Part shown: positions 16,318 to 26,056 of the stretch, in pieces
Layout: each line of letters begins with the position of its first letter
How positions within the stretch are numbered: position 1 is the first letter of the stretch
Origin: an uncultured Ruminococcus sp.
GTDB lineage: Bacteria > Bacillota > Clostridia > Oscillospirales > CAG-272
Length of the DNA stretch: 64,000 bases
Assembly: GCA_902795355.1 (NCBI GenBank)
Contig: CADBKZ010000006.1
Coordinates: 172,466-236,465, forward strand
Reading direction: 5' to 3'
Made by a program: the position numbers and the translations under genes
The notes under the pieces: generated by a model
Seen by the model: only the letters and a program-made list of their open reading frames with translations
Database searches by the model: none
Told to the model about the DNA's origin: nothing

Positions 16318-17217
16318 CTAAATAAGGTCGCTTTTCTGTCGGTCCGCAACCGGTTCTATGGCATAGAACAGCGTTTCGGCATGGTTCGGCGCAAGGCGGA
16401 ACATGGCGTTTTTCTTGGCAAGATCGTCGATCCGGCCGTTCATGGAAGGCAATCCCGCCCACGGCTCAATGCAAAGGTACGGCGCGTTGGTACGCGGCGC
16501 GTGCCAAATGCCGAGGTACGGAAAATCGGGGAAACGCACCGAGAGGCGGCATCCGCTTTTTTCGGAGCAAAGCGTCGCCGCGCCGCCGCACCCTTCAAAA
16601 AAGAGCGCGTCCACATCGAACAGGCTATGGCGCAACGGGAGCCGATTGCCGCTTTCCAGCGGGTAAGGGGCGCGTTTTCCGGTATCAAAGCAAGTGTCGG
16701 TAAATTCCAGCAATCGCAGGTTGGCGGCGGCAGGGAACACAAGGCTGTAATCCGAAAAATCTTTGCCCGCCGCCAAGGGTACGCGGAAGCCCGGGTGCGC
16801 TCCGAACGCAAACGGGAGCGTTTCGGTTCCCGTGTTTTCCACGCGGGATGTCACTTCCAGCGCGCGCTCGGTTAAGCGGTAGGTAATGGAAAGGCGAAAA
16901 TCAAACGGGTAACAGCCGCGCGTTTCGGAATCCGATTCCAATATCATGGTAATTTCGTCGTCCCGCAGCTCCGACGGCCGGAATGCGCGGAACCGCGCAA
17001 ACCCGTGGATCGGCATTTCGTAGGCGGTTTTGCGATAGGTGTACCGCCCCCCGAACAGCCGGCCGCAAATGGGAAACAGCACCGGCGCGCGCTCCGCCCA
17101 ATAGGCGGGGTCGCCCTGCCAGAGAAATTCGCAGCCGCCGCGCCGGATCGAGAGAAGCTCCGCTCCAACGTCCTTGACCCGAACGGAAAGGTCTCCTTTT
17201 TTCAATTCATAAATCAT
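16318..17217 (-). CDS. Aldose 1-epimerase family protein (LacX-like)
   Basis: 299 aa from ATG 17217, preferred over GTG 17226 because AAGGACG is 10 nt before the ATG but abuts the GTG. The fold is the galactose mutarotase beta-sandwich: WQGDPAYWAERAPVLFPICG and PIHGFARFR near residues 30-80 with the conserved His, FAFGAHPGFRVP with the second His, and a late glutamate region LCIEPWAG. It interconverts sugar anomers or hexose-6-phosphates. It is the last gene of the mannose-glycan operon, 69 bp after the SGNH gene. Confidence 0.85.
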   Translation of the reverse strand: MIYELKKGDLSVRVKDVGAELLSIRRGGCEFLWQGDPAYWAERAPVLFPICGRLFGGRYTYRKTAYEMPIHGFARFRAFRPSELRDDEITMILESDSETRGCYPFDFRLSITYRLTERALEVTSRVENTGTETLPFAFGAHPGFRVPLAAGKDFSDYSLVFPAAANLRLLEFTDTCFDTGKRAPYPLESGNRLPLRHSLFDVDALFFEGCGGAATLCSEKSGCRLSVRFPDFPYLGIWHAPRTNAPYLCIEPWAGLPSMNGRIDDLAKKNAMFRLAPNHAETLFYAIEPVADRQKSDLI

Positions 17218-17241
17218 GGAATGCACCGTCCTTTTTGGGGG

Positions 17242-17283
17242 AAAGCCGGTCTCTCTCCCGTTTCGGGGGACACGACCGGCTTT
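17242..17283 (-). terminator. Hairpin between SGNH and epimerase genes
   Basis: Inverted repeat AAAGCCGGTC / GACCGGCTTT with a 22 nt loop and a short internal stem, but no real T run. Possibly a partial terminator or message-processing site inside the operon. Confidence 0.5.
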
Positions 17284-17286
17284 CCG

Positions 17287-18573
17287 TTAATCCAGCGAAA
17301 TAAAGTACGAATTGGTTGTGCCGTTCAGATAGGCCCGAACCGCCGCGGCGATCTCGTTCGCCATAATCACATAGCCCGCATCGTTCGGGTGGAGCGAATC
17401 GGGGAAGTTTGCGGAGCCGATCTTATCCTGCGACAGGGTGTGCATATCGTAGAGCGCGAGCGAGTAGCCTTTTTGCAGCATCTTTTTGGCGGTTTGCGTT
17501 TGCAACGCCACCACATGCGGCGAGGCGGGAACGCCCGTTTCGCCCGACCGATAGCACTTGGGGCAATTCATCATCAGCACTTTCATATCGGGGCTCATGG
17601 CCTTGATGCCGCGAAGGATATGATGGCAGCTTGTAATAAACCGGTCGTCGGCGGTGGTGGTCCAAGTTCCGCTGTCGCGCGAGCTGTCGTTGGTGCCGAG
17701 CATCAGAAGAACCAGATCAAACGGCTCGGGATTGGCGATCAGGTCGGCATAGGTCGTGGTTTTGTAGTAGGAATCGGCAAGGTCGTCGCGCATGGTTTTC
17801 CCGCCGTTGCCGTAGTTGGTAACAATGGCGTCCTTCCACAAAACGCGTTGCAGGTTGGCGGGGTACGAGGTGTATTCGCGATCGGTCGCGCCGGTTCCCG
17901 CCGTAATGGAGTCGCCAACGCAGGCAATGCGCGTTAAATGGTGCGTTCCCGCAACGTTTGCCGCGGCGGTGAAATCCGCGGCGGTTTTTCGCTCCGCTTC
18001 CTGCCCTTCCAACCATGCTTCCAGCGCGTCAATCGCATGCCATGTGGTTCCGTAGGCTCCGCCGCAGATCACCAGCTTTCTTTCGTTGGTGGTCAGGCGA
18101 ACCTCAAACTGATCGGCGGCGAGGTCGGCGGTGTGCAGGTTGCGGTTGGTGTTGCCGATCAGAATTTCATGCGCGCCCGGGGTTTTGACGTTGGAATCCT
18201 GTTTGACTTCCAACGCCACGCCGAACCGCTCTTTCAGCAGCGCGGCCAACCGTTCCGCGGTCAGGCGGTCGAAATCATAGTCGTTGACGATCAGCTTTTG
18301 CGTGTTATTGTTGAATTGGTTGATTACCTTATAGTAGCTGTTCCGCGCGTAGATGATGGTAAACTCGGAGAGCGCTTCGCCGCCTACGGTAAGCTGCTCC
18401 AACTTGATTTCCGGTTGCGGAGAAGCGGATGTCTCTTCGTCCGGCGCGGACGAGGCGATTGTTTCGCGTGTTTCGGTCGCTGTATCCGCCGGCGTTTTTC
18501 CGCCGCCGCAGGCGGAAAGCAAGGGAGCGAGCAGCAGGCACAAAACCAGCAGGAAAGCAACCGTTTTTTTCAT
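17287..18573 (-). CDS. SGNH/GDSL-family hydrolase lipoprotein
   Basis: 428 aa. A lipoprotein signal peptide ends in LLSACG with Cys22 as the lipid anchor, followed by a Thr/Ser/Glu-rich linker. Residues ~60-200 form an extra N-terminal domain. The SGNH domain begins at CVGDSITAG (Ser222 nucleophile), with NYGNGGKT, MLGTNDSS and the catalytic FPDSLHPN block near the C-terminus. It should deacylate an extracellular substrate such as acetylated glycan. Its position after GH38 suggests removal of esters that block mannosidase action. Confidence 0.88.
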   Translation of the reverse strand: MKKTVAFLLVLCLLLAPLLSACGGGKTPADTATETRETIASSAPDEETSASPQPEIKLEQLTVGGEALSEFTIIYARNSYYKVINQFNNNTQKLIVNDYDFDRLTAERLAALLKERFGVALEVKQDSNVKTPGAHEILIGNTNRNLHTADLAADQFEVRLTTNERKLVICGGAYGTTWHAIDALEAWLEGQEAERKTAADFTAAANVAGTHHLTRIACVGDSITAGTGATDREYTSYPANLQRVLWKDAIVTNYGNGGKTMRDDLADSYYKTTTYADLIANPEPFDLVLLMLGTNDSSRDSGTWTTTADDRFITSCHHILRGIKAMSPDMKVLMMNCPKCYRSGETGVPASPHVVALQTQTAKKMLQKGYSLALYDMHTLSQDKIGSANFPDSLHPNDAGYVIMANEIAAAVRAYLNGTTNSYFISLD

Positions 18574-18596
18574 GGCATTCTTCCTTTCGCCGCGAT

Positions 18597-21500
18597 TCAG
18601 CGGACTTTCAACGTAATGATTTCATACGGCTTTGCAACCAGCTCCACCGCGCCGTTTCTGACCGGAAGCGTTTCCAATTCGTTCTCTTGCAGGTCGCATA
18701 CCGAAACCGACTCCGCGGGCAGACCGAACGCAATGCGGCACGGGGTGCGGCTGTTGGCCGTTTCATAGAAGCGGAAGATCGTTCCGTCCCCGTTCTCGGC
18801 CTGCTTGACCGTTTCGGCAACCACGTTCTCCCGATCCACCGAGACCAGCGAGAACCGCTCGGGCAGGCAGCCTTTCTGCGCGGGAAGCTCCACCGCCGGA
18901 AGCGGCTGATTGAGCGCATAGGAAAGCGCGACGGTATCCGATTCGTTCAGCGTTCCCGCATGGGGGTAGAGCGAATAGACAAATTCATGCTCGCCAATAT
19001 CGGCAACGGGGTTGGGGTCGGTGGCGCATTTGATCAGCGAAAGCGTAATCGTTCCATCGTGAATGCCGTAGCCGTATTTGCAATCGTTCATCAGCGCAAC
19101 GCCGTAATTGCCCTCGGAAAGGTCGGCGAATTTATGCGCGCAGACCTCGAACCGAGCGGTATCCCAAGAGGTGTTTTGAACGGTGGGGCGTTCCAAATTG
19201 CCGAATTGGATGTTGTATGTGGCGCGCGCGGCGTGAACGTCGGTATCGAACAGGGTTTTGACCAGCAGATGATGTTCCTGCCAATTCGCGCGCGTTTCAA
19301 AATCAATGATCGGGATGTCCTCGTAGAGCCAGATGTCCTGCGAAATAACACTGCCAAGGAATTTGCGCTCCACGCGAATGCCGCTTCGCACGCCGTCGTG
19401 AAGCACGGTTACGGACGACACGTCGTCGATTTCCCATGATTTTTCCACATAATATTCGGTAATCTCCCAAGCGTCGTAGTCCCTCGGGAAATCCTCGTAG
19501 GCAACCAAGCGGTTTCCTTTTCCGCCCGCGCGGAGAACCTCGCGGCCGTTTTTCTTATCGTAAAGACGGGTGATTACATAATGTTCGTCGAACTCCACCG
19601 CGTAGAACCGGTTTTCCATGCGGCGGCCGTTCACCGTAACGCTCCCGTCCGTCCGTTTGGGCGTTACCACCGCCCAGCCCTTGGACGGCAAGCCGCTCAC
19701 ATGGACCAACTCGTTCCCCACGCGCACATTCGCCTCGCGAACGGCCGCATGCGGGTTATAGACCAACACGCCGCCCGCCGTTTGGACCTGACCCGCAAGG
19801 GCGGAAAGGTATTTCTTCTCCAATTCGCGCCCCTGACGGCCGATGCGTTCATAGTCGGCGTCGCTGACGGCATAGACCTCGGGAATGGACGACCCCGGGA
19901 TAATATCATGGAATTGGTTGGTGCAAATGGTGGTCCAAGCGTCGTCAAAGACCGCTTTCGGGTATTCCGCGCCGAGGAGTTTTTGGTTCAGAACGGCAAG
20001 CTGTTCCGCGTTTTGCCAGAGAAATTCGGATTTCCGGTTGTTGCGCTTGTTTTTGGCAATGGAAGTCAGCGTTCCGCGGTGAAGCTCGAAGTACAGCTCG
20101 CCTTCCCATGTGGGAACGCGCGGGTTGTTCTTGTTTTTTTCGAAAAGCGATTCCAGAAAATCCACCACGCGCCCCATTTTGGCGTTGGGGCAGGTGCGGA
20201 TTCCTTTTTCGAAGCGGCGGAGATATTCCAGATGCTCGCGGGTGGGTCCCCCGCCGCCGTCCCCGTAGCCGAACGCAAGCAAAACCTCGTCGGTCAACGC
20301 CTTCTGTTGCAACCGCTCGGCGGTTCCCTTGACGTACTTGGCCGAGATCCGCGCGTTGTAGTTGGTCCGATTTTCGTAGCCGGCCGCGTTGCGGTTATAT
20401 TCCTGCGAGGTCAGGAAATAGGCGTTGACCTCGGAGCCGTCGATCCCGCGCCACTTGAAAATATCATAGGGCATGCGGTTCTTTTCGTTCCAGCTCAACT
20501 TGGACGTTATGAAATAATCCACGCCGCTCTTTTTGAGAATCTGCGGGAGCGCGGCCGAATAGCCGAACACGTCGGGCACCCAGAACAGGCGGCTCTCCAC
20601 GCCGAGTTCCTCGCGGAAAAACCGTTTTCCGAGCAGAAGCTGACGGACAAAGGATTCGCCCGACGGCAGATTGCAATCGGATTCCACCCACATGGCGCCC
20701 TCGGCTTCCCACGCGCCCGAACGGACCTTTTCCTTGATTCCCTCGTAGACCTCGGGAGCCTCTTCTTTGATATACTGATACAAAAGCGGCTGGGATTGGA
20801 AGAATTTGTATTCGGGATATTCCGCCATATTGGTGAGCACATTGGAGAACGAACGCTGCACCTTTTCGCGCGTTTGCTCCAACGTCCATTTCCAAGCGCA
20901 GTCAATGTGCGTGTGGCCGATGCAGATCAGCGAGGTTTCCTGCGTATGGCAGTATCCGTGGTAAAATTCCCGATCCAGATACGCTTCGGCCTCGGCAAGC
21001 GAACGGCGGAAATTTTCGTCGGGCGCGCGGCGCAGATCCAGAAAGTTAACGGCGCGGTCGAGGTATTCCACCATGTCGGCATACTCTTTGGAAAGCGGAT
21101 TCAGGCATTCCAACACCTCGTGGGGAACTTGAATATCATAATAGACCTTTTCGCAAAGCTCGTCGGTGACATAGACGCTCGGCAGAAAGCGGAGATCGAC
21201 AGGCTGGGACCCCGAATAGGCATACAGGTGCAGGTCGTATTCGTCGTCCGTTCCGAGCAGAACGCTGGTGTGGTTCACATCCAGCCCCTGCCGCAGCTCG
21301 CCGTTGACATACACGATGAACTGCGGGTTTTGCACGTTCCAGCCGTGCTTTCCGGTTTGCACTTGCAGGCGGACGGGACGCCCGCGCATTTCCGCGGGGA
21401 TCTCCACATGCCGATAAAACCACGCGTGCGTATCCGGCGCGATGTTCCAATATTCGCCCTCGAAAAAGGGCGCGTCCGAAAGATCCGGCAGGGCGTTCCC

Positions 21501-21614
21501 TTTTTTATAGGGGCATTCCCGATAGCGGAACCCGCTTAATCTGCGGCTGGAAAGCTTGCGGAATCCGTTCAGCTTTTCCAAGGTGATCTTAATTTTTTCT
21601 TTCAAGAAATCCAT
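18597..21614 (-). CDS. GH38 alpha-mannosidase
   Basis: 1005 aa, ATG behind AAAGGAAAAC. After an N-terminal sandwich-like domain of ~200 residues, GHTHIDCAW (His234, His236, Asp238) gives the zinc site of GH38, and WVPDVFGYS places Asp348 as the probable nucleophile. The remainder (C-terminal beta domains) matches the family length of about 1000. No signal peptide is evident, so it probably trims imported mannose oligosaccharides in the cytoplasm. It lies in an operon with mannose-6-phosphate isomerase, SGNH and EEP proteins. Confidence 0.95.
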   Translation of the reverse strand: MDFLKEKIKITLEKLNGFRKLSSRRLSGFRYRECPYKKGNALPDLSDAPFFEGEYWNIAPDTHAWFYRHVEIPAEMRGRPVRLQVQTGKHGWNVQNPQFIVYVNGELRQGLDVNHTSVLLGTDDEYDLHLYAYSGSQPVDLRFLPSVYVTDELCEKVYYDIQVPHEVLECLNPLSKEYADMVEYLDRAVNFLDLRRAPDENFRRSLAEAEAYLDREFYHGYCHTQETSLICIGHTHIDCAWKWTLEQTREKVQRSFSNVLTNMAEYPEYKFFQSQPLLYQYIKEEAPEVYEGIKEKVRSGAWEAEGAMWVESDCNLPSGESFVRQLLLGKRFFREELGVESRLFWVPDVFGYSAALPQILKKSGVDYFITSKLSWNEKNRMPYDIFKWRGIDGSEVNAYFLTSQEYNRNAAGYENRTNYNARISAKYVKGTAERLQQKALTDEVLLAFGYGDGGGGPTREHLEYLRRFEKGIRTCPNAKMGRVVDFLESLFEKNKNNPRVPTWEGELYFELHRGTLTSIAKNKRNNRKSEFLWQNAEQLAVLNQKLLGAEYPKAVFDDAWTTICTNQFHDIIPGSSIPEVYAVSDADYERIGRQGRELEKKYLSALAGQVQTAGGVLVYNPHAAVREANVRVGNELVHVSGLPSKGWAVVTPKRTDGSVTVNGRRMENRFYAVEFDEHYVITRLYDKKNGREVLRAGGKGNRLVAYEDFPRDYDAWEITEYYVEKSWEIDDVSSVTVLHDGVRSGIRVERKFLGSVISQDIWLYEDIPIIDFETRANWQEHHLLVKTLFDTDVHAARATYNIQFGNLERPTVQNTSWDTARFEVCAHKFADLSEGNYGVALMNDCKYGYGIHDGTITLSLIKCATDPNPVADIGEHEFVYSLYPHAGTLNESDTVALSYALNQPLPAVELPAQKGCLPERFSLVSVDRENVVAETVKQAENGDGTIFRFYETANSRTPCRIAFGLPAESVSVCDLQENELETLPVRNGAVELVAKPYEIITLKVR

Positions 21615-21648
21615 AACGGTGTTTTCCTTTCTGTGTATGGAAGTGCAA

Positions 21649-22497
21649 TCAGAATGAAAGCTGCGCCCAAACGGCGTTGTGATCCGAAAGGAACGGGCCG
21701 TAGGGGCAGAGGTTGGTTGCGGTGCAGATCATGCCGTACCGCTCCGCGCGGACGTTCGGGCTGACGAAGATATAATCGATCACGTGTCCGCGTCGGGAAA
21801 GATCGGCCGCGGAGCCGCACCAATGAAACCCGGGGCTGGTGCAAAGATCGGCCGGCAGCGTTTCGGCCGCCGCGGCGCGGGCGTTGCAAAGCCGCTCCGT
21901 ATAAAGCCGGTAAACTTCCGAATCGGGCGTGGAGTTCATGTCGCCCACGAGGATCACGGGGCAATCGGCCGCGCCGAACTCTTTTTCCGCGCGCTCCCGC
22001 AAGGCCCCGATGCGGGAAAGAACGGTTTGCGCTTGGTTCGGCCTTGCGGCCTTTCCTTCATGGTCCAGATGCGTATCCAGCATCAGAAACCGTTTTCCGC
22101 TCGGCAACGCCTCGAAAAGCGCGTAGGTGCAAATGCGGTCGAAACGGGCGTCCCAACCGACCGTCGGGGTCTCGGGCGCGCCGTCCGCCAACCAAAAAAC
22201 GCCGCTGAACAGGGGGCGGTAACGGCCGGACCGGTAGAAAATGAATCCCGCTTCCCCCGTATTTTCGGTATGCCCGCCGACCATGCCGTAGCCCGAAACG
22301 GGATGATCCCGTAGCCAATCGCGCCATGGCGGCGAAAGCTCCTGAAAACCGATCAGGTCCGGATTCTCCCCCGCGATCAGCCGTTCCAGACCGGCCGCGC
22401 GGGTCGCCACCGTTGCGTCGGCCATAACGTTTTCGTTTCCTCTGACCGGCATTTGCGGCGCATTTTTGCTTAATACATTCCAAGATAAAACTTTCAT
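21649..22497 (-). CDS. Endonuclease/exonuclease/phosphatase (EEP) family protein, cytoplasmic
   Basis: 282 aa without a signal peptide. LSWNVLSKN near the start, IGFQEL with the catalytic Glu, LDTHLDH, ILVGDMNSTP (D-x-N motif), IDYIFVS and the terminal SDHNAVWA cover all EEP motifs. Residues TNLCPYGPFLSDHN form a signature shared with the other three EEP genes of this window. Members cleave phosphodiesters or phosphomonoesters in nucleic acids, phospholipids or sugar phosphates. Adjacency to GH38 and ManA suggests a phosphorylated glycan substrate rather than DNA. Confidence 0.88.
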   Translation of the reverse strand: MKVLSWNVLSKNAPQMPVRGNENVMADATVATRAAGLERLIAGENPDLIGFQELSPPWRDWLRDHPVSGYGMVGGHTENTGEAGFIFYRSGRYRPLFSGVFWLADGAPETPTVGWDARFDRICTYALFEALPSGKRFLMLDTHLDHEGKAARPNQAQTVLSRIGALRERAEKEFGAADCPVILVGDMNSTPDSEVYRLYTERLCNARAAAAETLPADLCTSPGFHWCGSAADLSRRGHVIDYIFVSPNVRAERYGMICTATNLCPYGPFLSDHNAVWAQLSF

Positions 22498-22535
22498 TGG
22501 GGAACCCTTTCAAAGTGGAATTTCGGATACACGCC

Positions 22536-23615
22536 CTAAAAATACAGGTCGGCGATTACGGCGTTATGATCCGAAAGATACGCGCCGTAGGGGCAGAGGT
22601 TGGTGGAAGTATGCACCATCCAATAGTTCGTAACTTTCACGGCATGCGAAACGAAAATATAGTCGATCCTGTGCCCGTTCGCAACATAATCCGCTTCCGT
22701 GTTGCAATGGCTGTACCACGGGCTTGTGGAAATTTGGGAAGAAACCGTGGTTCCCTGCGACATATCCCGCGAATCGCGCAGATAGGAAATCAACAGCGGA
22801 TAGGCATTGCTGCTCGGCGTGGAGTTCATGTCCCCAACGAGAATTTCGGGGAGCGTGTAGGAGAGTTCGTATTTCTGTTTCAGCTCGGTGCGGAGCGATT
22901 CGATCCGCTCGGAGAGGACCTTGGCCTGCTTTTCGGCGGCGGAGCTGTTGGTATCCAGATGCGTATCGCAGAAGATGAAATAATTTCCGGTAGCCTTTTC
23001 CTGAAACAGCGCCCATGTGCAGGTGCGATCCCAATTGCTATCCGAATACTGGTTGGTTGCCGCGCTTTTCCATTTTGCAGGGGTTCCCTCTATCAGCCAG
23101 AACATCCCGTTCTCCACGGGCGTAAAGCGGGATTTGAGATAAAGCACCGCGCCGCCCTCTTGCGTTCCGTGCGTGTAATAAACCACAATGCCGTATTTCG
23201 AATCGGCGTGGCTATCCCACCACGTTCCCCAAACGTCGCTTTTCCATTCCTGCAAGCCGGCAATGTCAATCGCCTCTCCGCGGAGCAGTTGGCGGAATTT
23301 CGGGCCGCGGGTGGCAACCGTTGCGTCCACTTCCTCCTCAATGCCCGTGGTTCCCCCGTTGCCGTACTCCATGGTTGAGGTTTTCCGGTTCATGCCGTGA
23401 ATATTGAACGACATCACCCGCACGCTGATCCGCTCGCGCGCGGCGGGAAGATCGACCGCGGTCGTCTCTTCCTCGGTGGTAACGGGAGCGGCGGTCTCGG
23501 TTTCGGCCGCCGAAGCGGGTTCGGAAGCGGGGACCGGAACCGTTCCCCCGCCGCAGGAGACCAGCACGGCCGAGCACAGAAACAACGCGAACAAAATTTT
23601 TCCGATTTTCATCAT
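22536..23615 (-). CDS. EEP-family phosphodiesterase lipoprotein
   Basis: 359 aa from ATG 23615, chosen because GGAGGTGAAAAA sits directly before it. A lipoprotein signal peptide ends LVSCGGG, followed by a Pro/Ala/Thr linker. EEP motifs: MSFNIHGM, IAGLQEW, CDTHLDT, ILVGDMNSTP, IDYIFVS and LSDHNAV. The start codon overlaps the ManA stop as ATGA, so translation is coupled. It is the extracellular counterpart of the cytoplasmic EEP protein encoded just downstream. Confidence 0.88.
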   Translation of the reverse strand: MMKIGKILFALFLCSAVLVSCGGGTVPVPASEPASAAETETAAPVTTEEETTAVDLPAARERISVRVMSFNIHGMNRKTSTMEYGNGGTTGIEEEVDATVATRGPKFRQLLRGEAIDIAGLQEWKSDVWGTWWDSHADSKYGIVVYYTHGTQEGGAVLYLKSRFTPVENGMFWLIEGTPAKWKSAATNQYSDSNWDRTCTWALFQEKATGNYFIFCDTHLDTNSSAAEKQAKVLSERIESLRTELKQKYELSYTLPEILVGDMNSTPSSNAYPLLISYLRDSRDMSQGTTVSSQISTSPWYSHCNTEADYVANGHRIDYIFVSHAVKVTNYWMVHTSTNLCPYGAYLSDHNAVIADLYF

Positions 23616-24676
23616 TTTTTCACCTCCGGCGGTATGCAAACGATGATTTCCATCTGTTCGCGGCTCTCGATGGCAAACTGCCCTTTGAGACAATGCGGCA
23701 GGAAGAAGTAGTCGCCTTTCCGGAGCGGCGCGGAACCGTTCGGATAGGAAACGGTTCCCGACCCGTTCGTTACCACATAGACCGCGGGAGCTTCGGTATC
23801 GGTTACGGCTCCTCCGTTCAGGGTAACGCGGCGAACCGCGAAACACGGGGTATCCGAAAAGCGGATCAGCATTTCGTTTCTGACCTGCCCGTTATCCGAA
23901 ACCAGAACCGGCTCCCTGCGCCCCGCCGCTATGGCGGCCTCGCCGGAAATGGCGTAGTTGAAGCAATCGAGCGCGACCCGCGGCTCCAAGCCGAGGTACA
24001 TCTGCTCGGGGGTGAGTTTCACATCCCCGCACCAATATTCCGGCTGAATGGTAAAATCGGTGGGTTCCTGCGTTTCGAGCAACAGGCACCCCGCGCCAAT
24101 GGCATGGATCATGCGCGCGCCGATGAAATAGACGTCTCCTTTTTTTACGGGGATGCGGTTGAGAAGCGAGGACATGGCCTCGGGGTTCCGCTCGCTTTCC
24201 GCAACGGCCTTTTCAAATTCCGCCCGCGTAAGCCGGTTGCGGAAGCCGAAATAGATGCAGGCGTTCTCGCGGGTTTCCAGAATTACCCACGATTCGGCTT
24301 TCCCGTGCGTGGAGTTCAGATACCGCTCGGAATACGCGCGGTCGGGGTGGCACTGCACGGGCAGGCGGATGGCGCTATCCAGCAGCTTGACCAAAATGCC
24401 AAGTTCGGCGCGATCGCCCAAAAGCTCCCCGCGGTATTCCCGAAGCAGGTCGGTGAACAAAACGCCGGTTCCGCGCACCACCGAAATCCCCTCGTTCGGC
24501 CTTCCGTTCTCGCCGTTCAGGGCGAGAACGTCCGAACTTACCCATTCTTCTGGATAAAGGCTATCCTCGGGCGCGTCGCCGAAGAATCCCGAAAACAGCT
24601 TTCCGCCTTTATATACACGCCATACCCGATTTCGTTCAAAAAAAATCGGTTTTCTGACATTCATTTTCAAATCCAT
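23612..24676 (-). CDS. manA: Class I mannose-6-phosphate isomerase
   Basis: 354 aa from ATG 24676 behind AAGGAACC; a later ATG at 24664 is possible. The metal-binding cupin features are visible: QCHPDRAYSERYLNSTHGKAE (written here in two parts: QCHPDRAYSERY then LNSTHGKAE) and DVYFIGARMIHAIGAG. It interconverts mannose-6-phosphate and fructose-6-phosphate, taking mannose released by GH38 into glycolysis. It is the first gene of the minus-strand operon and diverges from the ROK regulator. Confidence 0.88.
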   Translation of the reverse strand: MDLKMNVRKPIFFERNRVWRVYKGGKLFSGFFGDAPEDSLYPEEWVSSDVLALNGENGRPNEGISVVRGTGVLFTDLLREYRGELLGDRAELGILVKLLDSAIRLPVQCHPDRAYSERYLNSTHGKAESWVILETRENACIYFGFRNRLTRAEFEKAVAESERNPEAMSSLLNRIPVKKGDVYFIGARMIHAIGAGCLLLETQEPTDFTIQPEYWCGDVKLTPEQMYLGLEPRVALDCFNYAISGEAAIAAGRREPVLVSDNGQVRNEMLIRFSDTPCFAVRRVTLNGGAVTDTEAPAVYVVTNGSGTVSYPNGSAPLRKGDYFFLPHCLKGQFAIESREQMEIIVCIPPEVKK

Positions 24677-24738
24677 GGATTTACAGGTTCCTTCCGAAAA
24701 AATCATCAAAAAATAATTCAAAAATCGAACAAAATCAC

Positions 24739-24766
24739 TTTACATTCGTCAAATTTATGGTATAAT
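24739..24766 (+). promoter_or_regulatory. Promoter of the ROK regulator, with flanking direct repeat
   Basis: TTTACA (24739-24744), 16 bp spacer, TATAAT (24761-24766). It is followed by a tandem repeat of AATAGAACT (about 24764-24782), which may be an operator for the ROK protein and could also affect the divergent manA operon. The operator role is inferred. Confidence 0.72.
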
Positions 24767-24811
24767 AGAACTAATAGAACTATAAAAACAAAAAGCAAGG
24801 AAAAACGGTCT

Positions 24812-25960
24812 ATGAAAACCTATCCGCACAACGTTAAAACCATTAAAAGCGAAAACCGTGCGCTCATCTTTAACTACCTGCGGCGGAAACCGACTTCCCG
24901 CGCGGAAATCTCCAAGGGATCCGGCATGTCCAAATCCGCCGTTACCATGATTACCAACGAGCTGATCCACGACGGGCAGATTGTGGAAACCAACTCCGCC
25001 CCCTCGGCGCGCGGCCGGAAGTCCATCCTGCTCGACATTGTGGCCGATTACCGCGTGGCGGCGGGCATTTCCCTGCACCGCAAGCATATTTACGTTTGCA
25101 TTGTGGATCTGAAATCGCGCATCCTCGCCTACGCCAGCCACAAAACCTCGGATTGGAACAACCCCTACCGCCTGATGGACGACGCCTATCGGGAAATTTG
25201 CGGTTTTCTGGAAGAGCTGAACATTCCGAAGGAGCGTTGCCTCGGCATCGGCGTCAGCGCGCCGGGGCCGCTGGACTATGTTTCGGGCGTTATGATGTCC
25301 TCTCCCGAGTTTGAGTTATTTCACAATGTGGACGTTCGCTCCTACCTGCAAAACAAATCGGGAATGCCCGTTATGCTCGATAACAACGCCGTTCTGCTTG
25401 CCATGCAGCAATCGCTCTCCAACCAATACCCCTACAAAAACTTCATTTTTGTGGTGGTTTCCAACGGGATCGGCTCGGCCGTGATCAACAACGGCACCGT
25501 TTACCGCGGGTTCCGCGGGTTTGCGGGGGAGCTGGGACACACCAGCATTCACGCAAACGGCATTCCCTGCTCCTGCGGGAACGCGGGGTGCTTGGAAAAA
25601 TACATTTCCATTCAGGCGTTGCAGGAAAAATTCGGGATCCCGTCCTACGAAAAAGTGGTGGACGACGCCTACATGGGCGACCACGAGGCCAACCGGATTC
25701 TCGAATACATCGCGGATGAATTTTCCTGCGCGCTCGGAAACGCGATTAACCTGTTTGACCCCGACGGCGTGATTATTTACGGGCAGTTCTCCTACCGCCC
25801 CGAAAAGCTGTTTGCCCTTTTGCAGGAAAAGGTGAACCGCCGCTCGGTGATCACCCGCACGCATCCGGTGGAAATTTCCTACTCCCGCATGCAGCCGGAC
25901 GAGGCGAGCGCTTCGGTTTGCTCCGCCATTATCAACCGCTATTTCGAGCAAAAGCTCTGA
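24812..25960 (+). CDS. ROK-family transcriptional regulator
   Basis: 382 aa from ATG 24812. The reading frame extends upstream through the antisense of manA, but the promoter at 24739-24766 and AGCAAGGAAA fix this start. Residues ~10-70 are a winged helix (SENRALIFNYLRRKPTSRAE, SGMSKSAVTMITNEL). The ROK sugar-kinase-like domain follows, with GFAGELGHTSIH and the zinc motif CSCGNAGCLEKY. It probably senses mannose, a mannoside or a sugar phosphate and controls the divergent glycan operon. Confidence 0.92.
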   Translation: MKTYPHNVKTIKSENRALIFNYLRRKPTSRAEISKGSGMSKSAVTMITNELIHDGQIVETNSAPSARGRKSILLDIVADYRVAAGISLHRKHIYVCIVDLKSRILAYASHKTSDWNNPYRLMDDAYREICGFLEELNIPKERCLGIGVSAPGPLDYVSGVMMSSPEFELFHNVDVRSYLQNKSGMPVMLDNNAVLLAMQQSLSNQYPYKNFIFVVVSNGIGSAVINNGTVYRGFRGFAGELGHTSIHANGIPCSCGNAGCLEKYISIQALQEKFGIPSYEKVVDDAYMGDHEANRILEYIADEFSCALGNAINLFDPDGVIIYGQFSYRPEKLFALLQEKVNRRSVITRTHPVEISYSRMQPDEASASVCSAIINRYFEQKL

Positions 25961-26001
25961 CGCGCGGCAGGCGGCTCTCCCCGCCCGAAAACCGAACTTT
26001 T

Positions 26002-26040
26002 CCAAACATCCCCGAGGCGGATCGCCTCGGGGATGTTTGG
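26002..26040. terminator. Bidirectional terminator between ROK and surface-protein genes
   Basis: A perfect 18 bp stem (26002-26019 with 26023-26040) and 3 nt loop, with a short T run on each strand (CTTT on plus, AAAAG on the left). Confidence 0.85.
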
Positions 26041-26056
26041 CTTTCGGGACGAAAGA

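Noticed and set aside
19581..21539. 652-codon open frame on the plus strand
   Set aside because: Antisense to the GH38 alpha-mannosidase; no ribosome site and no recognisable domain.
23693..24811. N-terminal extension of the ROK gene
   Set aside because: The frame is open but overlaps manA on the other strand; a promoter at 24739-24766 and the ATG at 24812 define the real start.
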